A DNA stretch of 64,000 bases. Origin: an uncultured Acidimicrobiales bacterium (GTDB lineage: Bacteria; Actinomycetota; Acidimicrobiia; Acidimicrobiales; SZUA-35). Both the position numbers and the translations under genes were made by a program. Positions 42,676 through 51,867 of this stretch are shown here, piece after piece. The notes under the pieces were generated by a model. The model searched no databases. It saw only the letters and a list, made by a program, of their open reading frames with translations, and was not told where the DNA came from. The stretch is taken from contig CALKTH010000031.1 in NCBI GenBank assembly GCA_937997485.1, forward strand, positions 36,202-100,201. The letters run 5' to 3'. Every line of letters begins with the position of its first letter. Position 1 is the first letter of the stretch.

Positions 42676-44475
42676 TCAGTCGTCGAGATACAGGGTCCCG
42701 TAGGCCACAGCCGGGCCCGTGCGATCGTGGGTCAGCGCTGCCAGCTCAGATGAGGACGCGTAGACATAGACCATGCCTCCTGGGCCCCAGAACGCGCCGA
42801 GTCGAGCATCGGTGTCCAACTGGAGCAGCAGCGTCTGATGGGGTGAGTCTGGGTCGGGCACGTCGTCGCGCTGCAGCGCTCGATGGAAACCGAAGCAGCG
42901 ATGGTCCGGGCGAGGTGGGTGCACAGCATCGACGAACGTGAGATACCGGTCGAGGAGATCTTCCCCCGCCGGGGCCAGTTCTCGGAGGTCCTGATAGACC
43001 TCTCGCACAGATTCGAACGGCGCGGAAGAGACGGTGACCGGATCGAAGCGATGCGATCGATCGAGTCGGCTGGGCCATGGAGCGAGCGGATCCTCTTCGT
43101 CCGAGGCCAGGATGATGACAGCCCGCTCAGACTCGCCAGGAACGTGGCCTTCCGGATCAAGATGACCGAAGACGAGGAGTCGCCCCGTTGCCGGCAGTGG
43201 GAGGTCAATACCGCCAGCGTGAATCTCGGCCAGATCGAGTTGGGCGAGGAAAGCCATGGGTTCGCGACCAGCATGAGGCCACGTGACATCGGCCGGGAGT
43301 CGCGGCCGCCCGCCGATCTGGGCGCACCGGGCGTTTCCGTCGTGTGGGGCCGCCCCGGTCGGCCCGCCCTCCAGCCGAATGCTCGGTTGCGTCGTCGCCA
43401 CGACCTCGGCTGGCAGACCGCACGCGCTCGCGAGCTGGAGGTGGTGGTGTCGAGCAGAGGCCACGGTTTGGGCGGAATGCTCGCCGATCCACGGACGGCT
43501 CGACGGTTCGTGGATGTCGATGATCTCCGAGACGTGGAGCAGGCCGGTGACGTCGAGCCGGGGCTCGAAGGCGTACGGGAGGGTGACATGGCCGGTGACT
43601 TGCGCCTGGTCGTTGAGTACCAGCGCGTTGAAACGCCCTCGCTCAGCCTCGACGCTGACGAGGATGCGGTTGTCAGCGAGCCAGACCGTTGGGCCGACCT
43701 TGCCAGCAACGGTCCGGTGATGCACCCGGCCGGACTGATCGACAAGCGTGAGCGTGTCGTCCAGCCAAAACGCTGCTCGCTGCTGATCGATGGATGTTGT
43801 GCATCGGTGGGCCCAGACCCTTCCGGGTGCCCGAGGAAGGTCCAAGGTTTGGCGGTCACCTGACAACGGGTCAAGCAAGGCCATGCCGCGCTGAGGTTCC
43901 GCCGCCAGCAGACGGGTCCCGATCGCAGCAAGCGGTCGGAGTCGCTCACCGATCAGCACTGGTCCGCCCGTTTCGGTCCACATCCCCCGCCAGCCGAAGT
44001 AGCCGACGCCGGCGACTTCGCCACTGAGGTCACGGTCGGCTGCGGGCGCTGACCGCAGGGTTTGGCCCATGGCATCGATGACGTACACGCGGCGCCCGTC
44101 GCTCACGAGGAGGTGGTCGGGATCGTGGGCCGGAGCGATGGAGCGTGCGTCGAGTGGGATTGCTTCGACGGTCGGGGAGAAGGCGCGCAAGATGGCGGCG
44201 CGACCGCCTGGCCCGGAGACGGCGAGATAGCTGGACCGACGAATAGCTTGGTCGAGTGCGGGAGATCCGGCAAAGTCGGCGAAGGCCATGAGTGGTGTGG
44301 ACGCTGATGCAACGTCGTCGTGCTGTGAGACACCGCCGCCGCTGTCCCGGCTGTTGGATCCCGTCGTCCCATCGGGGCCTGTTCGAGGTTGCACCGGACT
44401 GACCTCGGCCTCGACGAAGGTGAGAGCCGGGGGCCCGCCTCGTGTGCCAAGAAGTGTCAATGCCGCCATGGGCAT
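42676..44475 (-). CDS. DUF1963-domain protein with beta-propeller-like N-terminal region
   Basis: A protein of about 599 residues from the ATG at 44475. The C-terminal third has the DUF1963 (YwqG-like) pattern: QIGGRPRLPADVTWPHAGRE, MAFLAQLDLAEIH, LPATGRLLVFGHLD, and near the end DPDSPHQTLLLQLDTDARLG with MVYVYASSSELAAL. The first two thirds contain repeated beta-strand units (VYVIDAMGQTLRS, MALLDPLSGDRQTLDL, DTLTLVDQSGRVHHRTVAGK) that suggest a propeller. No signal peptide was found. An ATG at 44517 is possible but crowds the divergent gene. Function unknown. Confidence 0.72.
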   Translation of the reverse strand: MPMAALTLLGTRGGPPALTFVEAEVSPVQPRTGPDGTTGSNSRDSGGGVSQHDDVASASTPLMAFADFAGSPALDQAIRRSSYLAVSGPGGRAAILRAFSPTVEAIPLDARSIAPAHDPDHLLVSDGRRVYVIDAMGQTLRSAPAADRDLSGEVAGVGYFGWRGMWTETGGPVLIGERLRPLAAIGTRLLAAEPQRGMALLDPLSGDRQTLDLPRAPGRVWAHRCTTSIDQQRAAFWLDDTLTLVDQSGRVHHRTVAGKVGPTVWLADNRILVSVEAERGRFNALVLNDQAQVTGHVTLPYAFEPRLDVTGLLHVSEIIDIHEPSSRPWIGEHSAQTVASARHHHLQLASACGLPAEVVATTQPSIRLEGGPTGAAPHDGNARCAQIGGRPRLPADVTWPHAGREPMAFLAQLDLAEIHAGGIDLPLPATGRLLVFGHLDPEGHVPGESERAVIILASDEEDPLAPWPSRLDRSHRFDPVTVSSAPFESVREVYQDLRELAPAGEDLLDRYLTFVDAVHPPRPDHRCFGFHRALQRDDVPDPDSPHQTLLLQLDTDARLGAFWGPGGMVYVYASSSELAALTHDRTGPAVAYGTLYLDD

Positions 44476-44526
44476 GATTGTTGCAGCTCCTGGGACCGCC
44501 GCCACGCCCCGTGCCATACTTCCGCG

Positions 44527-44946
44527 GTGAGTAGCGATTCGCCGTCCGCGACACCAACCGATCCGCTCGATCTCGAGGGACTCCTCCACCCGGAGGAACA
44601 GGAGAGCTTCCGTCGGCTGTGCCTACCAACGTCGTCCAGCGAGCTCGCTGAACTCGCTGGCGTGGTCCGCATGCACCTCGTGCACGTCCGAGACCAAGCA
44701 ACAGCTCGGACCGATCTCGAGATGGCGGAGAAGGTCGGCGCCGCGTTCGAGGCCGTTCTGACCTCGACGGACGGATTCGCCGCTGATGAGCGAGCACTGA
44801 TGCGCGGCGCAGTCGAGTACTTCCTCATGGCCGAAGATGCCTCGGGCGATCTCGATGACGTCATGGGGTTCGACGACGACGCTCGCATCCTCAACTCTGT
44901 GCTCGAGCGCGTTGGCCGCAAGGATCTCGAAGTTCCGTTTGGGTAG
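44527..44946 (+). CDS. Conserved hypothetical helical protein
   Basis: A 139-residue soluble, helical protein starting at GTG 44527 (MSSDSPSATPTDPLDLEGLL). The best-looking conserved part is ALMRGAVEYFLMAEDASGDL followed by DVMGFDDDARILNSVLERVG, reminiscent of YkvA/DUF1232-type sequences but without their membrane segment. Function unknown. It diverges from the DUF1963 gene. Confidence 0.62.
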   Translation: MSSDSPSATPTDPLDLEGLLHPEEQESFRRLCLPTSSSELAELAGVVRMHLVHVRDQATARTDLEMAEKVGAAFEAVLTSTDGFAADERALMRGAVEYFLMAEDASGDLDDVMGFDDDARILNSVLERVGRKDLEVPFG

Positions 44947-44954
44947 CCGGTGCC

Positions 44955-44975
44955 GACCTCCGCTCAGCCGAGGTC
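44955..44975. terminator. Short hairpin between convergent genes
   Basis: GACCTC (44955-44960) and GAGGTC (44970-44975) form a 6-bp stem with a 9-base loop, between the stops of two convergent genes. Weak on its own; the position gives it support. Confidence 0.35.
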
Positions 44976-44995
44976 TCCATCAGCCGAGCTTCAAC

Positions 44996-45673
44996 TCAAG
45001 CGAACGGTGAGCCAGTCCGTTCGTAGTTCTCGACGTAGGTGGTGGGTCGATCAGCGGTATCGGTGACCCACACCGCAGAGGTGAAACGATCGACGATCAA
45101 TGGAGCGTTGCCGGCGACCATCAGCGAGAAGTTCCCCGTGTCGAGGTAGCCAGCAGATTGGTAGAAGAACATCCAGCCGAAGGAATGACGCTGGGTTGAT
45201 TCCTCTTGAATTCTGAGCTCTGGTCCCTCGATGGCAGCGATGTGAGCTTCGGCCAGCGCCAAAGCGTCGGCCTCGTTGATGGACGCCAGCGAAAGGTCAG
45301 AGGGCGACATCCGGTCGTAGAAGGCGAGCGCATCCGCGACCCGGCCGGCGCGGGCAAGGGCGTCCACTTTGCGGCTGAGCCCAGTGGCGCGGTCGAAGGC
45401 TCTGACGTCCGCTTCAGATGCTCGCTTGTAGGTGTAGACCAGCGCTCCCAACCCGACGGTGGCGGCCTCCCTCGCCGCGACGCTGGGGTACTCACCGGTG
45501 TCTTCGTTCGCGAACTGGTTGGGGTTGTCGAGGACGAGCCCGAAGTGCACCTGTAGACCCTTGAATACGATCAGGCGGCCGACGCCAGCTTTGGTCGCGA
45601 TGTTGACCGCCTCAACCGGGTTGATGCCCGCTGCTTTCATGGCGCCGAAGTCGGCCGGATCCCCCGAATACAT
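44996..45673 (-). CDS. Protein with C-terminal YrhB/Imm35-like domain
   Basis: A 225-residue protein. The C-terminal 90 residues match the YrhB/immunity-protein-35 pattern: RHSFGWMFFYQSAGYLDTGN, LMVAGNAPLIVDRFTSAVWV and a final ENYERTG. The N-terminal half (GINPVEAVNIATKAGVGRLI, VFKGLQVHFGLVLDNPNQFA) is not recognised. In contact-dependent toxin systems Imm35 is an immunity protein, but no toxin gene is adjacent, and stand-alone YrhB proteins have been linked to chaperone-like roles. ATG 45673 was chosen because upstream sequence is Arg-rich and unlike the rest. Confidence 0.68.
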   Translation of the reverse strand: MYSGDPADFGAMKAAGINPVEAVNIATKAGVGRLIVFKGLQVHFGLVLDNPNQFANEDTGEYPSVAAREAATVGLGALVYTYKRASEADVRAFDRATGLSRKVDALARAGRVADALAFYDRMSPSDLSLASINEADALALAEAHIAAIEGPELRIQEESTQRHSFGWMFFYQSAGYLDTGNFSLMVAGNAPLIVDRFTSAVWVTDTADRPTTYVENYERTGSPFA

Positions 45674-45738
45674 CCCGTGGATTGTGGCACGGCGCCGAGC
45701 TGATGTGGCGGTGTTCGAGGGAGCACGCCGCCGCGGTG

Positions 45739-46890
45739 TCAGAAGAGGTCGCCGATAACGGAGGCGGCCCGCTCGGCTGCCCGCTGCAGACGGCTCCGCT
45801 CGGCCCATTCGTCGGGGTCGATGACGGTGCTGAACTGGAGATCATCGTCGAAGTCCGCATCGAGTTCAGCGACGAGTTGTTCGTCGAACAGCACGAGGTT
45901 CAGCTCCTCGTCGAACTGCATTGAGCGCTGGTTGATGTTGGCTGAGCCGACTGTGGCCACGCTCTGATCGACGGTAAGGATCTTGGCGTGGAGCATCGTT
46001 CGGTCGTAGCCCCGGATCACCACGCCAGCATCGAGAAGGGCGGCGTAGTTCGCCTCGCCGATGATCTGGACGAAGCGCTTGTCCGCATGAAGTCCGGGGA
46101 CCAAGACCTCGACGGAGACACCGCGTTCGGCCGCCGCCATGAGCAGACCGGTGAGCTTCACGTCGGGATTGAAGTAGGCCGTGGTGATGCGAAGCTGCTG
46201 CTCCGCCTCGGCGATGAGGATGGCCAACAGGTTGGCAATGTCGTTGCTGCCAGTCTCGGCCGCGCCACGAATGACCTGAACGGTGCTGGTACCGGGAGCT
46301 CCGCGGTCGGGAAAGTGGTCGAAGGCAGCGTCGATTTCGAGCGGGCCGGTTTCTCCCCAGTTGTCGAAGAATGCGGCATGGATGCCATCGATCGCCGGAC
46401 CGCGGACCTGAAAGTGAGTGTCACGCCACCCTGAGTCTGGTCCGGGCTCGCCCGCCCATTCGGCGGCGATGCCGACCCCACCGGTGAAGCCGATCACTTC
46501 GTCACACACCAGCACCTTGCGATGTGTGCGGCGGTTGGCACGAGTCGGTGCGGTGTCGATTGGACGGAACCAACGAACGTCACATCCTGCCGAGCGCATC
46601 TGCTTGATCAGCCGAGGGGCGATGAGGCGGGCGCCGATGGTGTCGAGAAGAATGCGAACCCGGACACCGTCTCGGGCTTGTTCGCTGAAGGCCTCGGCGA
46701 ATCGCTCGGCGATGTCGCCCCGCCAGTACACGAAGGTCAAGAAGTCGATGCAGCGCGTTGCGCAGCGGATCTCTCCCAGCATCGCGTCGAAAATTTCGTC
46801 GCCGTTGCGAAGGATCGTGATGTCGTTACCGGTCGTCGCCGGGACGCCCAACAGACTCTCCAGACGCCGTTGCCAACTCGGTGAGGGCAT
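45739..46890 (-). CDS. Phospholipase D-family enzyme (cardiolipin-synthase-like)
   Basis: A 383-residue protein with two HKD motifs: RTHRKVLVCDEVIGFTGGVG in the first half and MLHAKILTVDQSVATVGSAN, followed by NINQRS, in the second. Each half has HxKx4D and the following Gly/Ser/Asn residues, so the two-lobe active site is complete. Cardiolipin synthases of this type join two phosphatidylglycerols. Unlike classical Cls there are no N-terminal TM helices, resembling ClsB/YbhO-type or soluble PLD proteins. Confidence 0.86.
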   Translation of the reverse strand: MPSPSWQRRLESLLGVPATTGNDITILRNGDEIFDAMLGEIRCATRCIDFLTFVYWRGDIAERFAEAFSEQARDGVRVRILLDTIGARLIAPRLIKQMRSAGCDVRWFRPIDTAPTRANRRTHRKVLVCDEVIGFTGGVGIAAEWAGEPGPDSGWRDTHFQVRGPAIDGIHAAFFDNWGETGPLEIDAAFDHFPDRGAPGTSTVQVIRGAAETGSNDIANLLAILIAEAEQQLRITTAYFNPDVKLTGLLMAAAERGVSVEVLVPGLHADKRFVQIIGEANYAALLDAGVVIRGYDRTMLHAKILTVDQSVATVGSANINQRSMQFDEELNLVLFDEQLVAELDADFDDDLQFSTVIDPDEWAERSRLQRAAERAASVIGDLF

Positions 46891-46984
46891 CAGGCGAGCC
46901 TATGAGAGATGTCTGGGCGGCGCGTCGCAACAATGTGCGGACTAACTTCTCCGTAACGGGCGGATCTCTTTACTCGCGGAGCGG

Positions 46985-47731
46985 ATGTCCTTGTCTTCTG
47001 ACTCAACGACGCACATCGACGCGGAGCCATCGATTCGGCGCGTTCTGATCGTGGAAGACTCACCGGAGTACGCCCAGATTCTCGAGGTGGCGCTTCAGCA
47101 GAGCGGCTACGAGTCTCACTTCGTCACCACGGGTGAGGCTGGCATGGCGTTGCTCCCTCAGCTGCAACCAGATCTGGTCATTCTCGATCTCGTTCTGCCC
47201 GGAATGGACGGGGTCGAGGTCTGTCGTCAGATTCGAAGCGTCAGCGACGCTTACATCATCATGCTGACCGCCCGGTCGGACGAGGTCGACAAAATCGTGG
47301 GTCTGGCTGTCGGCGCTGACGATTACGTGACCAAGCCGTTCTCTCCTCGGGAGCTCGTCGCTCGTATGGCCGCCATGCTCCGTCGGCCCAGGACTGACGC
47401 GCCTGCGCGAGCCCACGTCTCAGAGGTGCGACGGTTCGGGCTGCTTTCCATTGATCCGCTGGGGCGTGAGGTTCGCTGGGACGATGAGGAGCTGTCGCTG
47501 ACCCGCATCGAGTTCGATCTGTTGGACGCGATCTCGAGTCGTCCGGAGATGGTGCACTCGAGAGACGTCCTGCTCGATCGTGTGTGGGGAGCTGACTTCG
47601 TTGGCGATGGACACGTTGTCGATGTCCACATCGCCAACCTCCGCAAGAAGATCGACCTGGGTGGTTTGAAGCACCTCAGGACCGTGCGTGGCGTTGGCTA
47701 TCGCATGGCGGCGGCGCCTGACGGCGGCTAG
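46985..47731 (+). CDS. OmpR/PhoB-family response regulator
   Basis: A 248-residue regulator: receiver domain (about 18-130) with acidic residues in VEDS, phospho-acceptor Asp68 in VILDLVLPGMDG, TAR for the switch Thr and TKPFS for the Lys, then a winged-helix DNA-binding domain (SLTRIEFDLLDAISSRPEMV, DVHIANLRKKID, RTVRGVGYRM). It is convergent with the hybrid kinase at 47728; the two stop codons share the palindrome CTAG, so they are neighbours but not an operon. The partner kinase is unknown. Confidence 0.92.
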   Translation: MSLSSDSTTHIDAEPSIRRVLIVEDSPEYAQILEVALQQSGYESHFVTTGEAGMALLPQLQPDLVILDLVLPGMDGVEVCRQIRSVSDAYIIMLTARSDEVDKIVGLAVGADDYVTKPFSPRELVARMAAMLRRPRTDAPARAHVSEVRRFGLLSIDPLGREVRWDDEELSLTRIEFDLLDAISSRPEMVHSRDVLLDRVWGADFVGDGHVVDVHIANLRKKIDLGGLKHLRTVRGVGYRMAAAPDGG

Positions 47732-49785
47732 GGCTCGACCCGCTCGAGTCTGAGCCGATCGTCGATCTCGGCTCCCAAGAAGTCCGACAGTTCGATGATG
47801 GCAACGGCGGCGTTTGTCAGGCCAGCGTCGGACGGATCGACGAGGGTGTGGTCTCGAGTCCGTCGCTGCAGATCGTCGCAGGCAACGGCGAAGTCGTGGG
47901 CTCCGATGAGCGCCGCAGCGGACTTCAGCGTGTGCGCCGCACGGTGGGCTGCTTCGACGTCGAGTTGATTCGAGGAGTCGATGTTGATGATGTCGGCGAT
48001 CGGTACACATCGAGGGCCGAGCTCGCGACGGAACGTCTTGAGGAGCGAGAGCACGATGGCATCGCCGCCCAGTTCCTCCGCCAGCTGCTGCAGCGCCGCC
48101 GGATCGATCATGGCGCGCTGGGACCGACCGCCGATCCAGTGGGCGAGCGTGTCCTCCAACCGCCCGATGCCCACGGGTTTCGCTAGGAACTCGCTCATGC
48201 CCGCATCGAGGCACCGTTCTCGGTCACCCGGCATCGCGCTCGCCGTGATCCCCACTATGGGGAGCATCCGTGCGCCATGGATCCCCGCCGCTGCCTCCAG
48301 CCGTCGTATCTTTCGCGTGGCTTCGAGCCCGTCCATTTCTGGCATGTACCAGTCCATCAGTACCGCGTCGAACGGTTGGCCAGAAGACAGCGAGGCGCCT
48401 ACCGCAGCGACGGCCTGCGCTCCGGTCTCCACCACAATGGCTTGATAGCCAAGGCGTTGCAGTTGGCGAACGGCGAGCATCTGGTTCACCTCGCCGTCCT
48501 CGGCAACCAGGATGCGACGTTCCGCCGATGATGCTGGTGCTGGGCGTGCACGAGCGTCGAGGTCGAGGTCGATGGGTGCGTTCGTCACCTGCTGCGGCAG
48601 ACGGCCTGGTGCGATGAGAGTGAAGGCTGCTCCCTTGCCCTCCGCCGATTCGACATCGAGGGACCCTCCGATCACGACGGCGAGTTGTCGGGCGATGGCC
48701 AGACCCAGACCGGTGCCTGTCGCATTGCTGTGGCCTTGCACGAAGGGCTCGAAGATTCGCTCGAGGAGTGCAGCATCGATGCCCGGTCCCTCATCCGTGA
48801 CCATGAGGCGCAGGGACAGGGGCTCGCCTTCGGCCGTGGGTCGGGCTCGTCCGCGGGAGGCGTCGGCCACGTCAACCCGGATCTCGACCGCGCCGGTCTC
48901 GACGTAGCGAACGGCGTTGCTGACGAGGTTGATCAGAATGCGACGAATTCGGTTGCTCTCGATCGCAATGACCGGGGGAACATGGTCTTCAACGACCGTA
49001 CGGAGCTCGAGGCCCTTGGCCGCCGCATCGGCAGCGAACATCCGCTGCACGCTGTTCAGCATGTCGCCGACGTTGGTGGAGACGAGCTGGGCAGTCATTG
49101 AACCGGCGCTGATCTTGCCCAGGTCGAGGAGGTCATCGACGAGCAAAGACAGCGCCGTGGCCTGATCGTGGATCGCGGTGCTGAGTCGACGTTCGGTCAA
49201 CCCCAGCCCAGGGCTGTCATCAAGAAGTTCGGCGAGGCCGATGATGCCGTGAAGCGGCGCCCGCAGTTCGTGCACCACGCTGGACACGAATCGATTCGTC
49301 TCCTCCTCGTTCAAGGGTGCGGGCTGAGCGCCGACAGGCCGTGTCTGTCCGAGGTGCGAGCTGCGCTCAGGGGTGAGCGGGTGGGCGGGCATCGGCGGTT
49401 GTTCCGCATCGAGATCGCGGATGACGCCGATCAGAGAAACGATTCGTCCATCATCGTCACGGAGCGGAGTCGCCCTCAGATGCCCGGGAAACCTGCTGCC
49501 GTCGCGCCGGACGTACGTCTTGCGGATGTCGACTTCGCCGGTCCGCCCGTCGATCAGATCAGCCAGGTAGATCGAGGTCGGAGCGCGATCCTCTGGCGCC
49601 GTGATGACATCAACGGTGACGGCATCCGCCCCCTCCGGAGGAAAGCCGAACATCTCCCAGAAGTGGCGATTGCCTCGAATGGTCTGAGTCGCCGCATCCA
49701 CCACGCTGTAGGCAACGGGAACGCGCTCGAAGATCGCGTCTTCGTCAACGGAGGTGCCGTCGCTGGAGGAGCCCGGATTGCGCAC
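47728..49785 (-). CDS. Hybrid sensor histidine kinase (PAS-HisKA-HATPase-REC-HPt)
   Basis: About 685 residues. Order: PAS (about 15-125; FWEMFGFPPEGA, YVRRDGSRFPGHLRATPL with PAC), HisKA with His172 in VVHELRAPLHGIIGL, HATPase (RILINLVSNAVRYVE, TDEGPGIDAA, GTGLGLAIARQL), receiver with Asp478 in VLMDWYMPEMDG, and HPt with His618 in RAAHTLKSAAALIGA. A full internal phosphorelay is therefore present. There is no TM helix, so the signal is cytoplasmic. GTG 49785 is the preferred start; 47 more residues upstream are Arg/Ser-rich and overlap a hairpin, so are probably not coding. Confidence 0.88.
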   Translation of the reverse strand: MRNPGSSSDGTSVDEDAIFERVPVAYSVVDAATQTIRGNRHFWEMFGFPPEGADAVTVDVITAPEDRAPTSIYLADLIDGRTGEVDIRKTYVRRDGSRFPGHLRATPLRDDDGRIVSLIGVIRDLDAEQPPMPAHPLTPERSSHLGQTRPVGAQPAPLNEEETNRFVSSVVHELRAPLHGIIGLAELLDDSPGLGLTERRLSTAIHDQATALSLLVDDLLDLGKISAGSMTAQLVSTNVGDMLNSVQRMFAADAAAKGLELRTVVEDHVPPVIAIESNRIRRILINLVSNAVRYVETGAVEIRVDVADASRGRARPTAEGEPLSLRLMVTDEGPGIDAALLERIFEPFVQGHSNATGTGLGLAIARQLAVVIGGSLDVESAEGKGAAFTLIAPGRLPQQVTNAPIDLDLDARARPAPASSAERRILVAEDGEVNQMLAVRQLQRLGYQAIVVETGAQAVAAVGASLSSGQPFDAVLMDWYMPEMDGLEATRKIRRLEAAAGIHGARMLPIVGITASAMPGDRERCLDAGMSEFLAKPVGIGRLEDTLAHWIGGRSQRAMIDPAALQQLAEELGGDAIVLSLLKTFRRELGPRCVPIADIINIDSSNQLDVEAAHRAAHTLKSAAALIGAHDFAVACDDLQRRTRDHTLVDPSDAGLTNAAVAIIELSDFLGAEIDDRLRLERVEP

Positions 49786-50124
49786 GATGTCCAGTGAACT
49801 CCAGCGATAGGGGAAACGAAAGGGCCCTCGTGAAAAGGAAGAAGCCGAGGCAGCCCGAGACCCGGAGGGGAGGGACGCGGACCGCCCCGGCGAGAGGTGG
49901 AGCGAGCGTTCAGCGGGCGGCGGCATTGCTGAACGCTCGGCTCCGACCTGCCCCGGAGGGCAGAGCGGTCGGTGACAGAGAATCTCTCACCGATTCGAAA
50001 TGACGTTGGCCAGTAGGAAACCGGCCTGTTACTCCCGAGTATCTCGGGCCTGGTTCAGGTGCGGTTGCATGTTGGATCAAGCTTTCCTCAAGATGTCCAC
50101 GATCGCTGGGTCCGGCGTGTCGCA
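49786..50124. other. Intergenic region between two kinase genes with strong inverted repeats
   Basis: About 340 bp with no credible gene. It contains a perfect 12-bp inverted repeat, CGAGCGTTCAGC (49903-49914) against 49928-49939 with a 13-base loop, and a second hairpin CCCGAG-TAT-CTCGGG (50034-50048). Promoters for both divergent kinase genes should lie here; I cannot place them with confidence. Confidence 0.55.
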
Positions 50125-51810
50125 GTGACCGATGATGCAGTGATGGCCGAGGGCAGCGACGACGCTGGCGCCACCGAAGGTGGCGAGTTCGAGCGATTTC
50201 TCGCGCTCGTTCCCGACCCGGCTTTTGTCCTCCAGCGCACACATGTCGTACTTGCCAACGATGCGGGCGTGGCGCTGCTCGGCGCCACGAATCGCTCCGA
50301 CGTCGTTGGCGTACCCGTGGAGAACTTTCTCGTTCCGGAGTCGATCCCCAGAATCGCCGACCGGGTGCGCGACGTTGCCTCGGGACAGGAGACCGATCGC
50401 TGGGGAACTGAACGGCTCGTCCGCCTCGATGGCACGGTGCTCGATGTCGAAGTTCGATCAACGTCGGGAAGGCTGCATGGCAAGCCGGTGCTCCTGGTGG
50501 TGCTCCGCCGACTCGACGACGAAGGCGAGACGGCGGGTGCCGCTCTGGCTCGAACCCAGGCGGTGAGTGCTGGAGTCTTTGCCTCCGCCTCCTTGAGGCT
50601 CGCCAGCTCGACCGACAGCACGCTTGACGCTGTGATCGAAGGCGTGCTCGAAGAGCTTGCGGTGCCAAACGGTGTGGACCGGGCATACGTGTTGGGGTTC
50701 GACGCGGTTGCTGGCGAGATGACGTGTACGCACGAGTGGACGGCCCAAGGGATCGAGCCTCAGATCTCGTACGTCACCGGGCTCAAGACGAGCGAGTTCC
50801 CCTGGAGTCATCAGGTTCTGGAGCGGCACGAACGGGTTCATGTGCCCGATCTGCGGCTCCTTCCCGCTGAAGCCGAACCAGAGCGAGCCTCGTTTGGCCT
50901 GTACGGCGTGCAGTCGCTGCTGCTCGTCCCGATGGTGACAGATGGACAACTTCGGGGAGCGGTGGGATTCAACTCGATTCGCCAACCGGCGCTGTGGCAC
51001 GAGTCCGTAATCGATCAAGTGGCTGCTGTTGCCAGCGCGATGGCCACGAACCTCATGCAACGCGAGGCTGCGTTGGCGATTCGCAAGGCTCGAGATGATG
51101 CCGAGCGAGCGAGCCGAGCAAAGGATGAGTTTCTGGCTCGCATGAGCCACGAGCTACGTACGCCGCTCAACGCTGTTCTCGGATTCACCGAGCTGCTGCT
51201 GCTCGACGAGAAGTCCGAAGAGGATCGCGATCTTCTGCACCAAGTGGAGGTCAGCGGTCGATCGCTTCTCTCGATGGTCGAAGACGTTCTGGACATGACG
51301 CGAATTCGCACCGGCGAGATCGATGTGCTGGTCGGCGACATCTCGCCCGATCGAGCCGTCGCCGTTGTCGTCGAGTCGATGAGCGACCTGTCGTCGGAGC
51401 ACGGCGTCGAGCTGATCGTGGCGACTGATGAAGACGTTGGTCTCCGGACGATTCGCGCCGATCGAGATCATCTCGTTCGCGTGCTTCGAGCCTTGGTGTC
51501 GAATGCGATTCGGTTCAATCGTCGCGGAGGGTCTGTCACGATCGCCCAGTCTCGTCGTCCGAACGAAACCGGCGGCGAAGAGCATGTGATCGAGATTGTC
51601 GATGACGGACTCGGGATGTCTGAGGAGCAGCTGGCGACCGCGTTCGAGCCGTTCGATCGCGCCGGCCGGGAGTCATCCGGAACTCCCGGCAGCGGTACGG
51701 GCCTCAGCATCAGCCGACTCCTGGTGCACGAAATGGGCGGGAACCTCGAGCTGCACTCGATGCCCGGAGCGGGAACCCGTGCCACGGTTGCCTTCCCGGT
51801 GGCCCCGTAG
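50125..51810 (+). CDS. Sensor histidine kinase with PAS and GAF domains
   Basis: About 561 residues: PAS-like domain near the N-terminus (EFERFLALVPDPAFVLQRTH, VENFLVPESI), GAF domain (about 145-310; LDAVIEGVLEELAVPNGVDR, GVQSLLLVPMVTDGQLRGAV), HisKA with ARMSHELRTPLNAVLGFTEL, and HATPase (RALVSNAIRFNRRGGSVTI, VDDGLGMSEEQL, GTGLSISRLL). No TM helix and no receiver domain are present. The start is uncertain: GTG 50125, ATG 50143 and GTG 50059 are all in frame. It diverges from the hybrid kinase; a response regulator may be the nearby OmpR-type protein, but this is not shown. Confidence 0.82.
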   Translation: MTDDAVMAEGSDDAGATEGGEFERFLALVPDPAFVLQRTHVVLANDAGVALLGATNRSDVVGVPVENFLVPESIPRIADRVRDVASGQETDRWGTERLVRLDGTVLDVEVRSTSGRLHGKPVLLVVLRRLDDEGETAGAALARTQAVSAGVFASASLRLASSTDSTLDAVIEGVLEELAVPNGVDRAYVLGFDAVAGEMTCTHEWTAQGIEPQISYVTGLKTSEFPWSHQVLERHERVHVPDLRLLPAEAEPERASFGLYGVQSLLLVPMVTDGQLRGAVGFNSIRQPALWHESVIDQVAAVASAMATNLMQREAALAIRKARDDAERASRAKDEFLARMSHELRTPLNAVLGFTELLLLDEKSEEDRDLLHQVEVSGRSLLSMVEDVLDMTRIRTGEIDVLVGDISPDRAVAVVVESMSDLSSEHGVELIVATDEDVGLRTIRADRDHLVRVLRALVSNAIRFNRRGGSVTIAQSRRPNETGGEEHVIEIVDDGLGMSEEQLATAFEPFDRAGRESSGTPGSGTGLSISRLLVHEMGGNLELHSMPGAGTRATVAFPVAP

Positions 51811-51867
51811 CCAGCTCGCCGACACGGCACGAAGCTTCAACCGGTGACGCGTGAGTAGGGTCCGAGG

